Assembly (NCBI GenBank): GCA_001792895.1 | Contig: MARA01000054.1 | Coordinates: 153,483-217,482, forward strand | Direction of reading: 5' to 3' | From: Lentinus brumalis | Lineage: Eukaryota > Basidiomycota > Agaricomycetes > Polyporales > Polyporaceae | DNA length: 64,000 bases | Shown: piece after piece, positions 1-12,721 of the stretch | Numbering within the stretch: the first letter of the stretch is position 1 | Layout: every line of letters begins with the position of its first letter | Notes under the pieces: generated by a model | What the model saw: the letters and a program-made list of their open reading frames with translations, nothing else | What the model was told of the DNA's origin: nothing | The model's database searches: none | Position numbers and translations under genes: made by a program

Positions 1-52
1 CGTGAGTGCCCTTCTGCGGGTGGTGTACGATATAGTTACGACCCCGTTTCAG

Positions 53-2211
53 GCTGAACATGCGCACCACGATCAACATCTACCGCCAGCTCGGCAAGTA
101 CCTCGAAGCCGTGGATGCGGAGGCCCAGGCGAGTGGGAAGGGCCCCGAGGACCCGTCTATCGACGCAGACTTCCGTTCGGGTGTCTACCTAGGCGTCGGG
201 CTCTCGAACCTCATCTTGTCTCTGATGCCGTCGCGCCTTCTCACCATCGTGGAGTTGTTCGGATACAGAGGGGATCGCCGTGCTGGGCTCGCATATCTCC
301 AGCGGGCGGGCGGATGGAGCAAGGACTCTGATGTGCCTGCCATCGGACTGGGTGCGTCCATGCTTTGCATGCTGCGCACGGATAGTTGCTGATGTGATCT
401 GAGTAGAGCAGGAGGGCATCCGTCGGACCATCTGCGACATGACGTTGCTCATCTTCCATCTGGTATTGTCCAGCTTCACGTTTGAGGGTGTCGACATCCA
501 GATGGCCCAAAAGATCCTGGACTACCACATTCAGCGCTATCCGAACGGTACGAGATTCGCCATATCATTTGTGTCCCCGGAGGGGTACGAGATACCCTCG
601 TTCCTATCTCCGCTTTTCGCACCACCTGTCATTCTACTTCGCCTTTCTGCGTTGACATGAGGTGCGGCGGCGTGCTGACGCGTCGAATACAGGTGTCTTC
701 TTTCTGTTCGGCCAAGGCCGGTTACACTTGTGCCGAAGTCAACCCTCCACTGCATTGGTGTACTATCAGAAGGCGCTGCAGGCCCAGAACCAGTACCGGA
801 ATTTACACCATATCTCTTTCTGGGAGATGGCCATCGCGAACTTCGCGCTCTGGGATGTCGCGGCGTCGCTCGATCACTGGCGCACGCTTGCTGCCGAGGC
901 GTCGGTGAGTTCTTCGCTGCTCCGCCCACATAAGGGCATCCTTGCTGCTCGGGGATCCTGGCGATGTTGGCATACCCATTGCGCTCGGGATACTGACTGA
1001 ATGGTTTCTCGCTGCTGCAGTGGTCGAAGGCGACGTATACATACGGCGTCGCAGTGTCTCTGCTCGAAATAGGCGGCGAGAAGCACGCAGAGGAGGTTGC
1101 CGAGCTCATGGAGAAGATTCCAGGACTGCGGCAGAGGATCGCGGGCAAGTCCATCCCTCTTGAGGTTCGTGGTGTTATGGTTTTTGCCATTGCTCCCACA
1201 TTATCTGACCTTCTGCTGAATGCTCGTCGTCCGCCACCACCCCTCGTCCTTGTTCTGTTGCCGTCACTGCTGCATCACGCGCTCCGCGCAACCTACCACT
1301 GCCGCTGACGCGCTGTAACGTGCCGTGAACGTGGTGCAGAAATTTGTCGCCCGCAAGGCGCGCAAGTTCAAACAGCAGGGCGGGCGGCTCGCCCTGCCCG
1401 CGCTCGAGTTTGCGTACTTCTTCCTGGGGATCGCGCATGCGCCGAGAGGCGTGATCACGCAGCGCATGCTGCCGCTCGTGGACGAGCAGCTGGCGAGTAT
1501 CCGGAAGCACGCGGGGGAGCCCGCGAAGTACGCCACCGGCACCGAGTCCGGTGAGGAGGAGTACTGGGACGATCTTGCGCTCGCGAACTTTTTGCGCGGG
1601 ATTTGTTTGCGGTTCGTGGCGTACCCGGATGCGGATGCGGTCGTTGACGCGGATGAGGAGAAGGCGGTGAGGGAGGGGAGGGCTGAGGCGGAGAAGGGCG
1701 CGGCGGAGGCGTTCGAGGCGGTCTTCAGGGACGGCCCGAGGGTTGCGTATGATCATTATCTGGTGTATTATTCCCGTGAGTGTTCTGTTTATTCTGGGGT
1801 TGTGCTTGCGGAGTAGCTGACGTTTCTGCCGGCAGACTTCGAGTATGCGCGGCTTTTGGCATGCCAGGGCGACAAGGAGGGTGCTCGGAAGCACTTCGAG
1901 CTGGTGCTTTCGGGTGAGTACAGTTCACCCGCTCAGTCAGGGATGGCGCTGTATCTATCTCATACTCACACACTTCTGTGCACTCAGGCAAACCCCTAGA
2001 AGTGGCGCCTGGTTCGCGCAAGGTACGTGCACACTTGGTATCGAACCGGAACACAACAGCTGACAATAGTAATCCCAGGGCAAGTTCAGCATGGAGGTAG
2101 GTCGCACTCGGTATCAAGTCGTTCAGTGCGCTGACATTGTTTCGGCAGAACGCCCTCCATATCCGGGCACACGCAGCACTAGAGGCACTCGACCACGCCC
2201 GGCGGCTCTAG
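53..2211 (+). CDS. IML2/TTC39-like TPR protein, 3' part (5' end outside window)
   Basis: The window opens inside an intron (donor near base 2, acceptor TTTCAG just before 53), so the N-terminus is missing. The spliced frame reads through about nine exons to TAG at 2209-2211. The first visible exon carries 'GVYLGVGLSNLILSLMPS' followed by 'ELFGYRGDRRAGL', a segment typical of the IML2/TTC39 family (DUF3808, degenerate tetratricopeptide repeats). Yeast Iml2 is linked to clearing inclusion bodies through lipid droplets, and the family is described as an outer-mitochondrial-membrane or cytosolic TPR protein. Later exons hold helical TPR-like pairs ('ALQAQNQYRNLHHISFWEMA', 'YARLLACQGDKEGARKHFE') and end in 'ALEALDHARRL'. 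A Lys/Glu/Ala-rich insert lies near 1640-1720. Family assignment is by recognition; function in this organism is inferred. Confidence 0.85.
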
Positions 2212-2661
2212 CATCTATAGAGACTGTCTGAGTCTAGATGCCGTCACCCCTTCCCCTGCGTTTTCAATATAGCGTATCTATGAGAGTCGGTACTTCTGTG
2301 AGTTATTGCTCATGTATTGTTAGATACCCACCCGGACGCTGCGCTCTCGACGCCGCCTCGGTCAATATCTGTGCTTATCTGCAGACGACTGACTTACGTG
2401 CATGTATCGCCACACGTATGATAGTTCATATCTTGTACAGTAAACCCAGTCATGTTTTGTTTCTCTCTCTTGCTATACATGTTGCACGGTAGAAGCGACA
2501 ATCAATAAGAGCTGTTTACTTATCCCTTACTTATCCTCCGGGCCGCAATCGGGCCGTACCCCACGGCGCCTGTTTTGATCAGGCGTCGTCGCACGTCGTC
2601 GCGCTCGTCGTCGTCGGACGCTTGCTCGTCGTCTACCACATCGAGCTCGACGTCTTTCGCC
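2212..2661. other. Intergenic region between the IML2-like gene and alpha-mannosidase
   Basis: AT-richer sequence of about 450 bp with no convincing reading frame. It holds the 3' flank of the IML2-like gene and the promoter/5' leader of the mannosidase gene. A CGTCGTCG-rich stretch lies just upstream of the mannosidase ATG. No clear TATA box was identified. Confidence 0.5.
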
Positions 2662-5600
2662 ATGGCTTGCAACCACGGACACGGCGCTGCCGGATACCCG
2701 AAGGAGAACTATGGCCCGGGCGCGAAATGGATCAAGCATCTCACCCAGAACCGGCTGGGAACGTTCGAGGGCGGGCACTTCGCCGACGTGAATCTCTCGT
2801 CGGTGCTCTTCACGCATAGGATCGACAACAAGGAGCATGTCAAGCTGGAGGTGTGGAGTGCGCCGGGGCTGTCGAAGCCGACCTTTGAGGAGGCTATGAA
2901 GCAGAAGTTCAGGCCGGCGTCGAAGGGGGAGTCGTTTGGTCCTTCTTGTGAGTAACATGTATTATCGCTATTGTAGAGGGGGACTCATTGGAGGTTCTCA
3001 GGGGTATGTGTATTGTGTAGGGCTGCATGTCAAGCCAACGCTGACGTCGAGCTCGCTAGACCAACCACTGGTGGAAGGTCTCCGTTACCATCCCCTCATA
3101 CTGGGAGCAGTATGAGCGCGTACAGTGTACGTGATGTTGTTTCTGCCGATCCCGTGTTCTCATACTCTCAGGTAGTTGAGTTTGACCCCGGATGCGAAGC
3201 CATGATCTTCTCGACCGACGGCACGCCCCTCCAAGGCATCACCGGAGGAGGTGGCGGCGACCGTCGCGTCGAGTACGTCATTCCGCATAGTATAGTCAAA
3301 ACTGGCAAGCACGAGTTCGTCATCGAGTCCAGCTGCAACGGCATGTTCGGTGTACCTTGGAACGGCGACACCATTGCACCGCCGGACGTACGTTCTACAT
3401 CCAGTTTGCTCTGCTGCACTGTGGACTGAACTCGCCACAGATGAACAGGTACTTTGGTCTCGCATCTGCGGATCTCGTCGTCCCCAACATGGAGGCGTGG
3501 CACCTCTTGTGGGATTTCCAGGCCCTGCGACAGATCTCCGAGTCGGTGCCAGGTAACACGGCGTTACAGAACAAGGCGCTCACGACCGCGAATGCTATCA
3601 TGAACGTCTTCGACAAGGGAGACGTTCATAGTCTCAGCGCTGCTCGGAAACTCGCTGAGGAAGTCTTCGGCGAGCACTGGGCTGAGAAGGGTGAGAAAGT
3701 GTACGAGGAAGGCGCGGAGAAGGCTCAGGTGTGGGGTATTGGGCATTGTCACATTGACACTGCTTGGTATGTTCACTGTATCGGCTCGCATATAGCTGCT
3801 GAATCGCCTTCAGGCTCTGGCCCTACCGAGTCACCCAGCAGAAGGTTGCTCGCTCATGGTCTACCCAGGTCGACCTCATGGATCGCTACCCTGAGCATCG
3901 TTTCACGTGCAGTCAGGCACAGCAGTACAAGTGGCTCGAGCAGGTACGAGACACACGCTTGCCCTGTAATACAGGGATCGCTGACTCATGTTGCCTAGCA
4001 ATATCCGCCCCTCTTCGAGCGCGTTAAGGCGAAGATCAAGGCGGGCACTTTCCATCCGGTCGGTGGCTCCTGGGTCGAGAACGACTCGAACATGCCCTCG
4101 GGAGAGGCGCTCGCCCGCCAGTTCATCTTTGGACAGCGCTACTTCGAGTCGCGGTTCGGGGCTCGGTGCAAAACTGCGTGGCTGCCCGACTCGTTCGGCC
4201 TGACCGGTGCGCTTCCGCAGCTGATCCGCCTTGCCGACATGGATTACTTCTTTACGCAGAAGCTGTCGTGGTAAGTGCGACATCATCGGTTGAGGACTAT
4301 AGGTCCTTGTGTACGGAACTGATATTGAGATTGATCGGCACCTAGGAACAACATGTGAGTTCTCTGGACGCAAGATCGTGGCGGACGGTGTATCTGAGAT
4401 CGATTCGCAGCAACAACTTCCCGCACTCTACGTTTAACTGGGTCGGGATCGACGGAACCCAAGTCCTGTGCCACATGACGCCAGTCGGTGCGTATGTGCG
4501 ATGTAATGTCCGCGATCGTCGCTTACAGCCTGCCGCAGATACCTACACTGCACAGGCCACGGTCGGAGACGTCGTCAAGGGTGTCAACAACCACAAGGTA
4601 CCGTCTAGCTATGCTCCGTCTTGGAACACAGTTTTCACTTCAGCTTAGAATCTGGAATCATCCGACATTTCACTGCTCGTTTTCGGCAACGGCGATGGTG
4701 GAGGTGGGCCGCTCGCGAAGATGCTCGAGAACGTGCGCCATCATCGTCGTCGTTGGGATACTGTCCGAACTAACCGTGGGATGCCAGCTGCGCCGCATCC
4801 GCGCGACGTCCAACAAATCGAGGGATATTCCACCCGTCAACATGGGTCATTCGGTGGACGAGTTCTTCGATGTCCTGGCCAAGGACTCGGACGCTGGAGC
4901 GAAGCTGCCGAACTGGTCAGTGTTATCCCTTCGTTCTCACTTGCCCTTTGATGAATTGTTCTCGTTATGACGGCAGGAGCGGCGAACTCTATCTGGAGGT
5001 GTGTTGGGCCCGATCTTAACTGGAACTAGAACTAATGCAGCTACGACCAGTTCCACCGTGGAACATACACCTCGCACGGTGGGTATTCTCCCGGCACGGC
5101 CGCGATGTTAGCTAATCAAAATCGCAGGCTCCATCAAGAAGGGCAACCGCAAGTCTGAGATCCTCCTTCGCGATGTTGAGGTATGTTGCACGAGCTCCGT
5201 GCTCTGCGGGGCGCCAGAGCTCACTGGAGCATCGTGTAGATCATCTCGACGTTTGCTAGTCTGTTCAAGTACCACAAGACCGACTATGTATACCCTGACG
5301 AGAAGATCAATGACTGCTGGGAGAAGGTCTTGCTCAACCAATGTGAGTCGATTCACCGCTGCGAAGATTCCCAGACAACTGACCAAAATCTCCGTAGTCC
5401 ATGATGGTACGTTTGAACGACTCATGTTGGTCGCGAGATAGTCTGACAACTGAACTGTATAGTTCTTCCTGGATCGGCGATGTGAGTATCCTATTGAACT
5501 AGTTGAGTAATCTCGCTGAGGCTCGGTCTAGTGGCATGGTCTACGACGACGCCGAGAAGTTGTACGCGGAGGTGCGCAAGGACGGAGAGACCCTCCTTGA

Positions 5601-7536
5601 GGAGGCCTTCAAGGCGATATTCCCGCCCTCGGTCTCGCTGGACGACCCAGCCTTCAAATCGAAGAAGACGGGCACAATCGTCGGTTTCAACACTACCTTC
5701 TTCCCTCGCCGCGACATTGTCGAGGTCCCGCTCTCCGGTGCAGCGCAACGCTTGAAGTCGCAAGTCGTCCAGACGGCTAAGAACGGCGCCAGCGGCTTCG
5801 CACTCCTCGACTGCTCTGCTGGCGGCGGGCTCGCCTATGGTACTGGGATGTATGCCAACTGCAAGCCTGTTTCTGGTACGTCCTCAGTACTATCGCGAAC
5901 GGGACGTGACTGATCGGTCTTGCAGTCGCTCGTGTCGGCACGGACCACTTCGTGCTGAAGAATGCGAGTGTGCAGCTGACGATCATCGAGGGCAGGATCA
6001 CGAGCCTCTATGATGTTGCACTCGAGTACGTTTCGGTCAGACTATGATCTTGAGATGCCTGCTCATCTTGTTCGTCAGCCGTGAGCTCATTCCCGCTGGC
6101 GAGTCGGGAGGCCTCATCATCTTTGACGACAAGCCGAACTACTGGGATGCATGGGGTGAGTCCATCTTATGTGCCCATCGCGATGGGTGATAATGAACGT
6201 CTTGCAGATGTCGAGATTCATCACCTGGAGAAGTTCCAGAAGCTCCGCTTCGAAAACATCTCTATCGCTGCTGAAGGTCCTCTCCGCGCGTCTCTGAAGT
6301 CGACCGTCAAGTACGGTCAGAGCACGATCAACGTCGTGGTATGTGGTCCAGCACAATCGATAGCCTGCGTCCTGCTCACCTTGCCTATAGATCTCCTTGG
6401 ATGCCATCCCAGGTGACTAGCCACGAAAACCATGGGCACAGACGGATACTAACTGGTTCGCAGCTTCGCTGAAGAAGAACTCGCGTTCATTCTTCCGCTT
6501 CGATGCCGACGTAGACTGGCATGAACGCCACGAGTTCCTGAAGTTCGAGCTGCCGCTCAACATCAAGAACGACTTTGCGACGTACGAGACGCAGTTCGGA
6601 CACGTGCAGCGTCCGACGCATAAGAACACAACCTGGGATATGGCCAAGTTCGAAGTATGCGGTCACAAGGTGCGTGCATCGAACATCACCTCTTGCGGTC
6701 AATAGTGACAGGCCTCCCGCAGTACGCCGATCTCAGCGAGTATGGCTACGGTGTTGCTATCCTGTCGGAGTCGAAGTACGGCTTCTCGTGCCGCGGAAAC
6801 GTCTTGCGTATCTCCTTGCTTCGTGCTGCAACTGCACCCGATGCTGAGCAGGACCAGGGTATGTACTTCCGGGACATCATCTTGAGCAGGAGGCTCATAC
6901 AGACGTGTACTTTAGGCAAGCACGAGTTCTCGTGGGCGGTCATGCCTCACCAAGGTCACTTCCTGGAATCTGATGTCCCGATCGCTGCGATCCTGTTCAA
7001 CTCGCCCATCCATGGTAAGGTCATCTACCTCAGAATGTGCTCGGTCATGCTGACATGAACGTTAGTGCGCCTCCTTGAGGATACGGCTGAGGCGCCGCTC
7101 CTCAAGACTAAGCCCGCCTTCCAGCTCGAAGGCGCACCGAACGTCTTCCTCGAGACTGTCAAGCGCGGACTGGACGACGATTTCGAGTCGCACGAGTCGC
7201 CTTCGGTCGTCCTGCGTCTCTATGAGGCGTACGGCGGCCACGGCATCGTCAAGCTCAAGTTCGCCGAGCACCTTTCGGTCGTGAAAGTGCTTATCACGAA
7301 CCTCCTGGAAGACAAGCTGGAGGAACTAAGCCTCTACCAGACGGAGGACGCGTCCTCTGCCGTAAAGCTCAGCTTCCACGGCTTTGAGGTCAAGACCGTC
7401 AAGCTTATCTTGGGCAGGCCTAGGTTAGTCCTGCAGGCTTGAGAATCATTACCGCTGTCGTACTGATATCTTCCCATCTTTCAGCGCGGTCCCTAAGAGG
7501 GAAAGCTGGGTCACTGTCGAGAAGCCAGGCTTCTGA
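2662..7536 (+). CDS. AMS1: Alpha-mannosidase, GH38, AMS1/vacuolar type
   Basis: Many-exon gene for a protein of about 1,100 residues. GH38 enzymes remove mannose from free oligosaccharides or N-glycans. The fungal AMS1 group acts in cytosol and vacuole and reaches the vacuole by the Cvt/autophagy route without a signal peptide; none is seen here. Visible landmarks in order: N-terminal ancillary region ('[20 protein letters not shown]'), the zinc-site motif '[11 protein letters not shown]' (exon ending near 3765), '[20 protein letters not shown]', the catalytic-nucleophile region '[16 protein letters not shown]' (Asp in the PDSFG motif), 'LNQFHDVLPGSAI' across small exons at 5320-5480, then the C-terminal beta domains ending '[10 protein letters not shown]'. 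The start is the ATG in 'MACNHGHG', which matches the usual AMS1 length. All exons join in frame through canonical introns, so the gene looks intact. Confidence 0.93.
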
Positions 7537-8217
7537 GGGACATCGCGGACCATTGTACTCTCTGTAACAATACCCTGTATGCGTGGATCGGACGAGTGTA
7601 GGTTGGAAATTGGACGATGTGAATCATGTTGTTGCTATGTAGACGGTGTTTGGACTGACCATGTCTCGCCCGCGGTTTGAAGGCTGTTGCGGTGAGTACT
7701 TAGCCGTTGTCACGAGAACATGCGCTGACCATCGATAGTACACAGGTTGCACCCGGTGTAAGTGAGGAGTGGGGGAATCGCATCACGGTCCACCTCATGA
7801 TCACGCGCCGGCGATGATACATCGCCTGTCGATACCTGGCCACCTTGAAGGTGGGCTCTCAGATGGACCCACGGTCATCAGGCTTGCCACACTTGCCACA
7901 TGAGCGGTCATATCGCCCAAGTCAGGACAGCGCGCGAACAGCGTGTCACCCGCGCACGATCACCTTCGTCACCTTGAGAACTGAACGGAACGGCGCACTC
8001 GGTCTGCAACGCGACCACGGTGGAGCCGATCCATGCCAGGCAGGGCATGCCCACCAGGACGAGATCGACAACGCAAGTGCATGTATCGATGGACGTGTTG
8101 GCTCTCACGTTATGAGCAGAATTCAGGGATGCAGACATGGCTGGAATAGCTCGATCTTCGGGCGCACTCGAATCAATCAAAATGCGGAATGAGAATCAGC
8201 ATACTATGGTCGGACAA
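7537..8217. other. Intergenic region downstream of AMS1
   Basis: No supported gene. Short open frames on both strands lack family resemblance and splice context. It separates the conserved AMS1 locus from the start of the duplicated accessory region. Confidence 0.5.
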
Positions 8218-8334
8218 TCCTATATAGAGCAGGCGAGTCGTTCGCCGAGTCTTCAGTTCGTCACTCATCTCCCCCTTTCAAGGTTCACATTCCCCGGCCT
8301 GGTGCCGTCTTCTCTTCGTAACTCAACTTGCGAT
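8218..8334 (+). promoter_or_regulatory. Core promoter and 5' leader of DPBB paralogue 1
   Basis: A TATA-like element (TCCTATATAGAG, about 8219-8230) lies about 115 bp upstream of the ATG. It is followed by a leader with GTCTTCAGT and a CT-rich tract before the ATG. The same order of TATA, CTTCAGT and pyrimidine tract appears upstream of both other paralogues (12.6 and 23.5 kb), which supports a shared, duplicated promoter. Confidence 0.6.
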
Positions 8335-8909
8335 ATGCGCTACTCTGCCACCCTCCTTGCTGCTGCCTTCATTGCGACGTCCAAGTACGCGCAGGCCCTG
8401 ACCGTGTCGGGCGGTGACGGTATGTTAGTTCCCTGGGATCTCGTCCGGGCTCACTCGTGCCCACTGGCTTCTGATGCCTGTCTGCCACAGCGACGGTCTT
8501 CAACCCTTCCACCGGCGCGTGCGGTTTCTTCAACACTGGTGACGACTTCGTAGTCGGTATCGACTTCTTCAGTTTCAGCAGCCTCCCGATTGCTGGTGTT
8601 TCTACAACGTAAGCACTTCTCTATATCCGCTCTCGTCGATGTCCTCCATCCCGCGCCCCCAATGCTACAACACACTCTCTCCTGGCCATCGCTTTTGAGT
8701 CTTCATGCTGAGTCAGTCCTCATAGGAGTCCCCTTTGCGGCCAGCAGATGATTATCTCTGCTCCTGGCGGCAAGACAGTCACCGCTACCATTGTCGATGT
8801 CTGTTCTGGCTGCAGAAAGGGCAGCGTCGTGCTGTCGCCGGCGGCGTTCGGCCAGATCATCACCTCCGACGTCGACCTGGTTGACGGGATCAGCTGGACC
8901 GTCGTTTGA
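8335..8909 (+). CDS. Secreted RlpA-like double-psi beta-barrel (DPBB) protein, paralogue 1
   Basis: Three exons (8335-8419, 8491-8608, 8726-8909) give a protein of about 128 residues. An N-terminal signal peptide ('MRYSATLLAAAFIATSKYAQA') precedes a short DPBB domain of the type annotated in basidiomycetes as RlpA-like or riboflavin-aldehyde-forming-enzyme-like. Conserved landmarks are 'VSGGDATVF', 'GACGFFNTGDDFVVGI', 'PLCGQQMII', 'VDVCSGCRKGSVVLS' and 'DGISWTVV'. Four cysteines are kept, including the CxxC. Such proteins are small extracellular or wall-associated barrels related to barwin/expansin domain 1; most lack proven enzymatic activity. Intron positions match exactly those of paralogues 2 and 3. 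The last motif has Asp where the other copies have His (HGISW). Confidence 0.88.
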
Positions 8910-9558
8910 CCGGAATGTTCATGGAGATCGTGCTTCGTGACTGTTGCAGATTGTGTACGAGTACCATGCCTATCGGCTTGAATCTTAGCAGTCGTGGTAC
9001 AGATCGAACTCGCTCGCCGATATGGACGAGCGAAGGAGGGCGGGATACTTAAGGCTTGTGCTAGTACTCATGATCTTATTCTCCTACGGGTGTACGAGTA
9101 CAGTAGCGTTCCTACTGCGTTGCAGCCCACTTCAAACACATACCTGCTCGACGCAGCAGCCTGCAAGAGTGATCCGGAATTTGCCGACCTACAGTGGGCG
9201 CGCCGGTAGGGCGCTTGTGAGTGTCTCCTCCCGACCATGACTTACTGATAGCAGGTATACTCAAGAAGGTACCGGGTCATGTCAGTCCAGATTGACGAGT
9301 AAGTATACCCGGACTCACGAATTGAACAGACCTAGCGCACGTCTCCCGTTCTTCCCGGACGACGCGAGGCCTTGGTAAGTAAGTACTTGTTGCCGGAACC
9401 TCAGGCTGCGCAACAGACGAGCAAGAGAATTACACATAGCACACGCGATTGAAGGACCACTCAGCTCTCCTTTCTACGCGCTTCCGACACCGGAATGTAA
9501 CTGCTCTGCCTCTCTTCATCACTGGCACTCATGACTCACGCGAGATGATCTGTCGCAG
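8910..9558. other. Intergenic region upstream of F-box gene 1
   Basis: No supported gene. The right part (about 9330-9400) resembles segments upstream of the other F-box copies, with a CTTCCCG(G/A)A.GA-type stretch ending in a splice-donor-like GTAAGT. It is probably part of the duplicated F-box unit or a decayed 3' exon of an older copy. Confidence 0.4.
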
Positions 9559-11002
9559 ATGGATGCTCTGGAGTGTAACGAGGCCAATCCTTGCCGGCTC
9601 CCTGCCGAGCTGACGGACAGTATCATTGAACATCTTCAGGACGACTTTGAGTCCCTTCAAGCGACCGCTCTCGTCTCACGTTCGTGGCTTCCATGCTCTC
9701 AACATCACCTTTTTTCCACGACATCCTGCCAACTCGCACGGCCAGGGAGGCACCTTACAGACTTCCTGGCGTGGTTGTCCATCGAGGAGTATGCCAAGGC
9801 TCACATTTTTAGACTCGCCATCGAGGGAGATTTTAAGACGAATAGGATGGGAGATCGCCCGGAGATCTCTGTGCATGACGTGGAGAGCGCGATCAAGCAG
9901 CTCACATCCCTCGTTGCCCTCATCGTTCGCGGCGTCACACTGTCGTCTCGGAACCCTGTCAACGTGGTCTCCCGGTCACCTACGTTTCACATCCTGTCCT
10001 TTCTGTGGCTGCTGTCCGTTGCCACTGACGACAACTCATTTTATCTTCTTCTAGAACTATTGTCGCTGTTCTCCGAGATTGAGCAGCTTACGGCTTACGA
10101 TCTGGAATGCGTATGCGACTCTGATCTCGCCATGGCTCCTTCGGTACACGCTACTCCGAACCTGAATGCTCCTACCGTGCGCGAACTCTACTTGGGCTCA
10201 ACTTCCACGAATGCGCGATGGAGTGGTTATCGGGGGATCGTCCATCTTTCACATCACTCGCAGCCCAAGTGGCACTTGAAGGCGTTGTCGCTCCTGTTTT
10301 CTAGTAAAGCGCTCTACGACGTCCTAGACGACCTCCTCCCGGACTGCAAGAGCAGCTTGAGGTGTCTGACTATCCTACTGCCGGTCTATGCATTGATGCC
10401 TCTGATTGACCTCAACAGCATCGTCGGCCCGCATGGTACGCCTGTCTATTGTGCATTATCGCAGCTGTGTGAGGCTAACGCTATCGACTCTAGTCTTAAT
10501 TTCTACGGAACGGGGATGGACACCTGCGAGCCTTGACGTTTGCATGTCCCTCGAATGTTTGGAAATCTCGTTCCAGACCATTCCCACCGACCCGGAAATG
10601 GATGCGATATCACGAGTTCCATGCAACTACGCACTCGCACTCCACTCAGCGATGCTGCTGACGACATCTCCAACCCTCCGCACCGTCAGGCTGCTTTTCG
10701 AATACATGGGAGATTACGATCACGGTGCAATCGACCTCCTCGCGGGGCTCGGGAGCTGGAGTATGTTGGACGACACGCTGCGTCACCTGGAGCAGGCTGT
10801 CGTTGTTTGTGTCATGCAGCACGTCAGCTTCATGGCCATGAACGACATGTCTTTCCACCGCCTCTCCCGTATAGCGGTGGAGCAGGACGTCCTCCATGGG
10901 GAGACCGACTGGCGTGTTGCGCTACTGAAGAAGGTGCTTCCGAAGACCCAGGCTAGCGGGAGGTTGGAGTTCTGGAGCATGGGTGCATGGGTGCGCACGT
11001 AG
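9559..11002 (+). CDS. F-box protein, copy 1 of local cluster
   Basis: Two exons (9559-10435, 10494-11002) join in frame (phase 1) and encode about 460 residues. The N-terminus has an F-box-type helix set: 'CRLPAELTDSIIEHLQDD', then 'LQATALVSRSWLPCSQHHLF'. F-box proteins recruit substrates to SCF (Skp1-Cullin) ubiquitin ligases, and agaricomycete genomes carry large, fast-evolving sets. The remainder is leucine-rich with irregular LRR-like segments. The C-terminus 'VALLKKVLPKTQASGRLEF' is shared with all local copies. The start is the only ATG giving the complete F-box. The gene appears intact. Its substrate cannot be predicted. Confidence 0.82.
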
Positions 11003-11400
11003 TCAGTGCTCGACGACGTAGTGAGCAAGCAGTGGGTGGCCTACCGCTTCTCGACTGCGCCGTGTTCGCGTACTGATTTTGAGCTGGTAGTGACTTTCCG
11101 AGCGCAATTATCGAGCACTGAGCCTGTACTCGAGTACAACCAACGTTCCTGTGGATGGAAGCGCGTTCGGCGGAGAAGAATGTCACTGCTGGGGTTGCGG
11201 GTAGCGCTGACACGTCTCCCGATACTTCCCGAAGCAGTCGGACACGAGGTCTACAACTTCTGCCGGTAAGTTCCTCCCTGATTTCCCGGAGTCCTTGACA
11301 TGGCTCGGCATGTCGACGCCTCTATGCCTCTCAGCAGCCAACGACACTCCAGACGACTACCAAGGTATGTCCATGTTCACGCAATTCACTTCGGCCATCC
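11003..11400 (+). repeat. Duplicated 3' flank of the F-box unit
   Basis: This stretch resembles DNA just downstream of other F-box copies. The 'ACTCGAGTACA.CCAACCGTTC' area and the 'CTTCCCGAA..AGTCGGACACGAGG' area recur at about 26.5-26.75 kb, and the second also at about 28.57-28.6 kb. It therefore marks duplication of a unit larger than the coding sequence. No intact gene is seen in it. Confidence 0.6.
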
Positions 11401-11411
11401 ACTGAGCTCAT

Positions 11412-11889
11412 ATGGTCAACTCTGCAACGCCCAGTTTCGAGTCTTCGCCGGTGTCATTTGTTAGAAACGTTGGACTTATACTTCACCATCATGCCCGTAT
11501 TGCCCGAGGCAGACATTCGCATGTTCTGCGACCAGGACTTGGCCCTCAACTCTGCGATCCTGCTTGCCGCACCTCCTACCCTCCGCATGGTCCGGATCAC
11601 GTTGGACGCGGAGAAGTGCGACTCGGACCCGATCCGGTCGCTGGCCGGGCTGTCGAATTGGGGCAGACTAGATGATGCGCTCTGTCGACTGGAGCGCGCG
11701 GAGGTCGTCTGCATGATGGTTCTGGACTTCGGAGTCGTGCTCGACAATTCCGCTCGCACTGGTCTCCTCGAGCTGGCGTCCGAAACCATTGGCGGGGACT
11801 CGGACGAGCGCATGCCACTCCCGAAAAGGGTGCTGCCAATGACGGAGGCTAGTGGTCGGCTGAAGTTCCAAGCACTATCTGTGGGTTGA
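11412..11889 (+). pseudogene. F-box paralogue fragment (C-terminal exon only)
   Basis: The frame from about 11458 to TGA near 11889 matches the second exon of the complete F-box genes: 'LETLDLYFTIMPVLPEADI', 'RSLAGLSNWGRLDDALCRLE', 'VVCMMVLDFGVV', 'LPKRVLPMTEASGRLKFQ'. An intron-like sequence with an acceptor precedes it, as in the intact copies, but no F-box or N-terminal exon exists upstream. It is best read as a truncated duplicate. It could still be expressed as a short protein or chimera. Confidence 0.7.
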
Positions 11890-12597
11890 CATGCACGTGG
11901 AGAGGTGGCTACGAAATTCAGCGGTGAGTATTATACTCCAGGATATTGCTATACAACAATATTTGACTTACCGCGTTAGATGACCTACAGGTCCGGCATT
12001 GCCTATGGGTTCCTGACCGAGACATCGTTCATCCTCGATACTGACATATCCCCATGCCCTTTTCGAGGTCGTGTCGCGCTCGCTTTCCGGCCCATCTGCA
12101 ACAGTCGTCCCTCTCATGCACACCAGTTGCCCTACACATTGTACACAAGGACTAGTACTCATATGCGCTGCGTATGTATCAATATTGAAACGCGTCATTT
12201 TCTCAGGGTGGCAAAGTGCGTCCGCAGATCCCATGGACGGCGACAGGCGGCGAGTAGACGTGCGTGCAGGCGTCGTTACAGCGAAGCCTTCCGCAGGCTG
12301 CATCATGCTTACGTCTGCGAGCTCTTTGCAAAAACTGTTTAACAGGAATCGCATTCCCGTATACAACGAGTGCTGGTGCGTTCCGACGAGACATCTCCTA
12401 CAGATCTATTCCGTCACCATGACTGCAGCGCATCAGCACAGGACTCTAGTACCGCCTCCGACCGTCCGACGTCTGTGTTGCCCACGACAATCAGTCGACG
12501 CAATGCAGCTCATCTGATGGCCGTACCTCGGAGCGCTGCCGGGTACGATGCATCATGACATGGCCGCCTGGACGTGCGCCTCCTCAGCACGCACCAA
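11890..12597. other. Intergenic region before DPBB paralogue 2
   Basis: No supported gene. Several short overlapping frames occur on both strands without family resemblance. Confidence 0.4.
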
Positions 12598-12721
12598 CGT
12601 ATATAAGGAGGGCCGTCTACGGCTCGAGTTCTTCAGTTTGCAACTCACCTTCGCTTTCCATCACAATTCTTTTTTTGGCCCGGTGCCTTTCCCCACTCCG
12701 TACTCTCTTATCATCTTCACC
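12598..12721 (+). promoter_or_regulatory. Core promoter and 5' leader of DPBB paralogue 2
   Basis: A strong TATA box (GTATATAAGG, about 12599-12608) lies about 115 bp before the ATG. It is followed by CTCGAGTTCTTCAGT and a CT-rich leader. The arrangement closely matches paralogue 3 (GTATATAAT, then CTCGAGGTCTTCAGT) and paralogue 1. Confidence 0.7.
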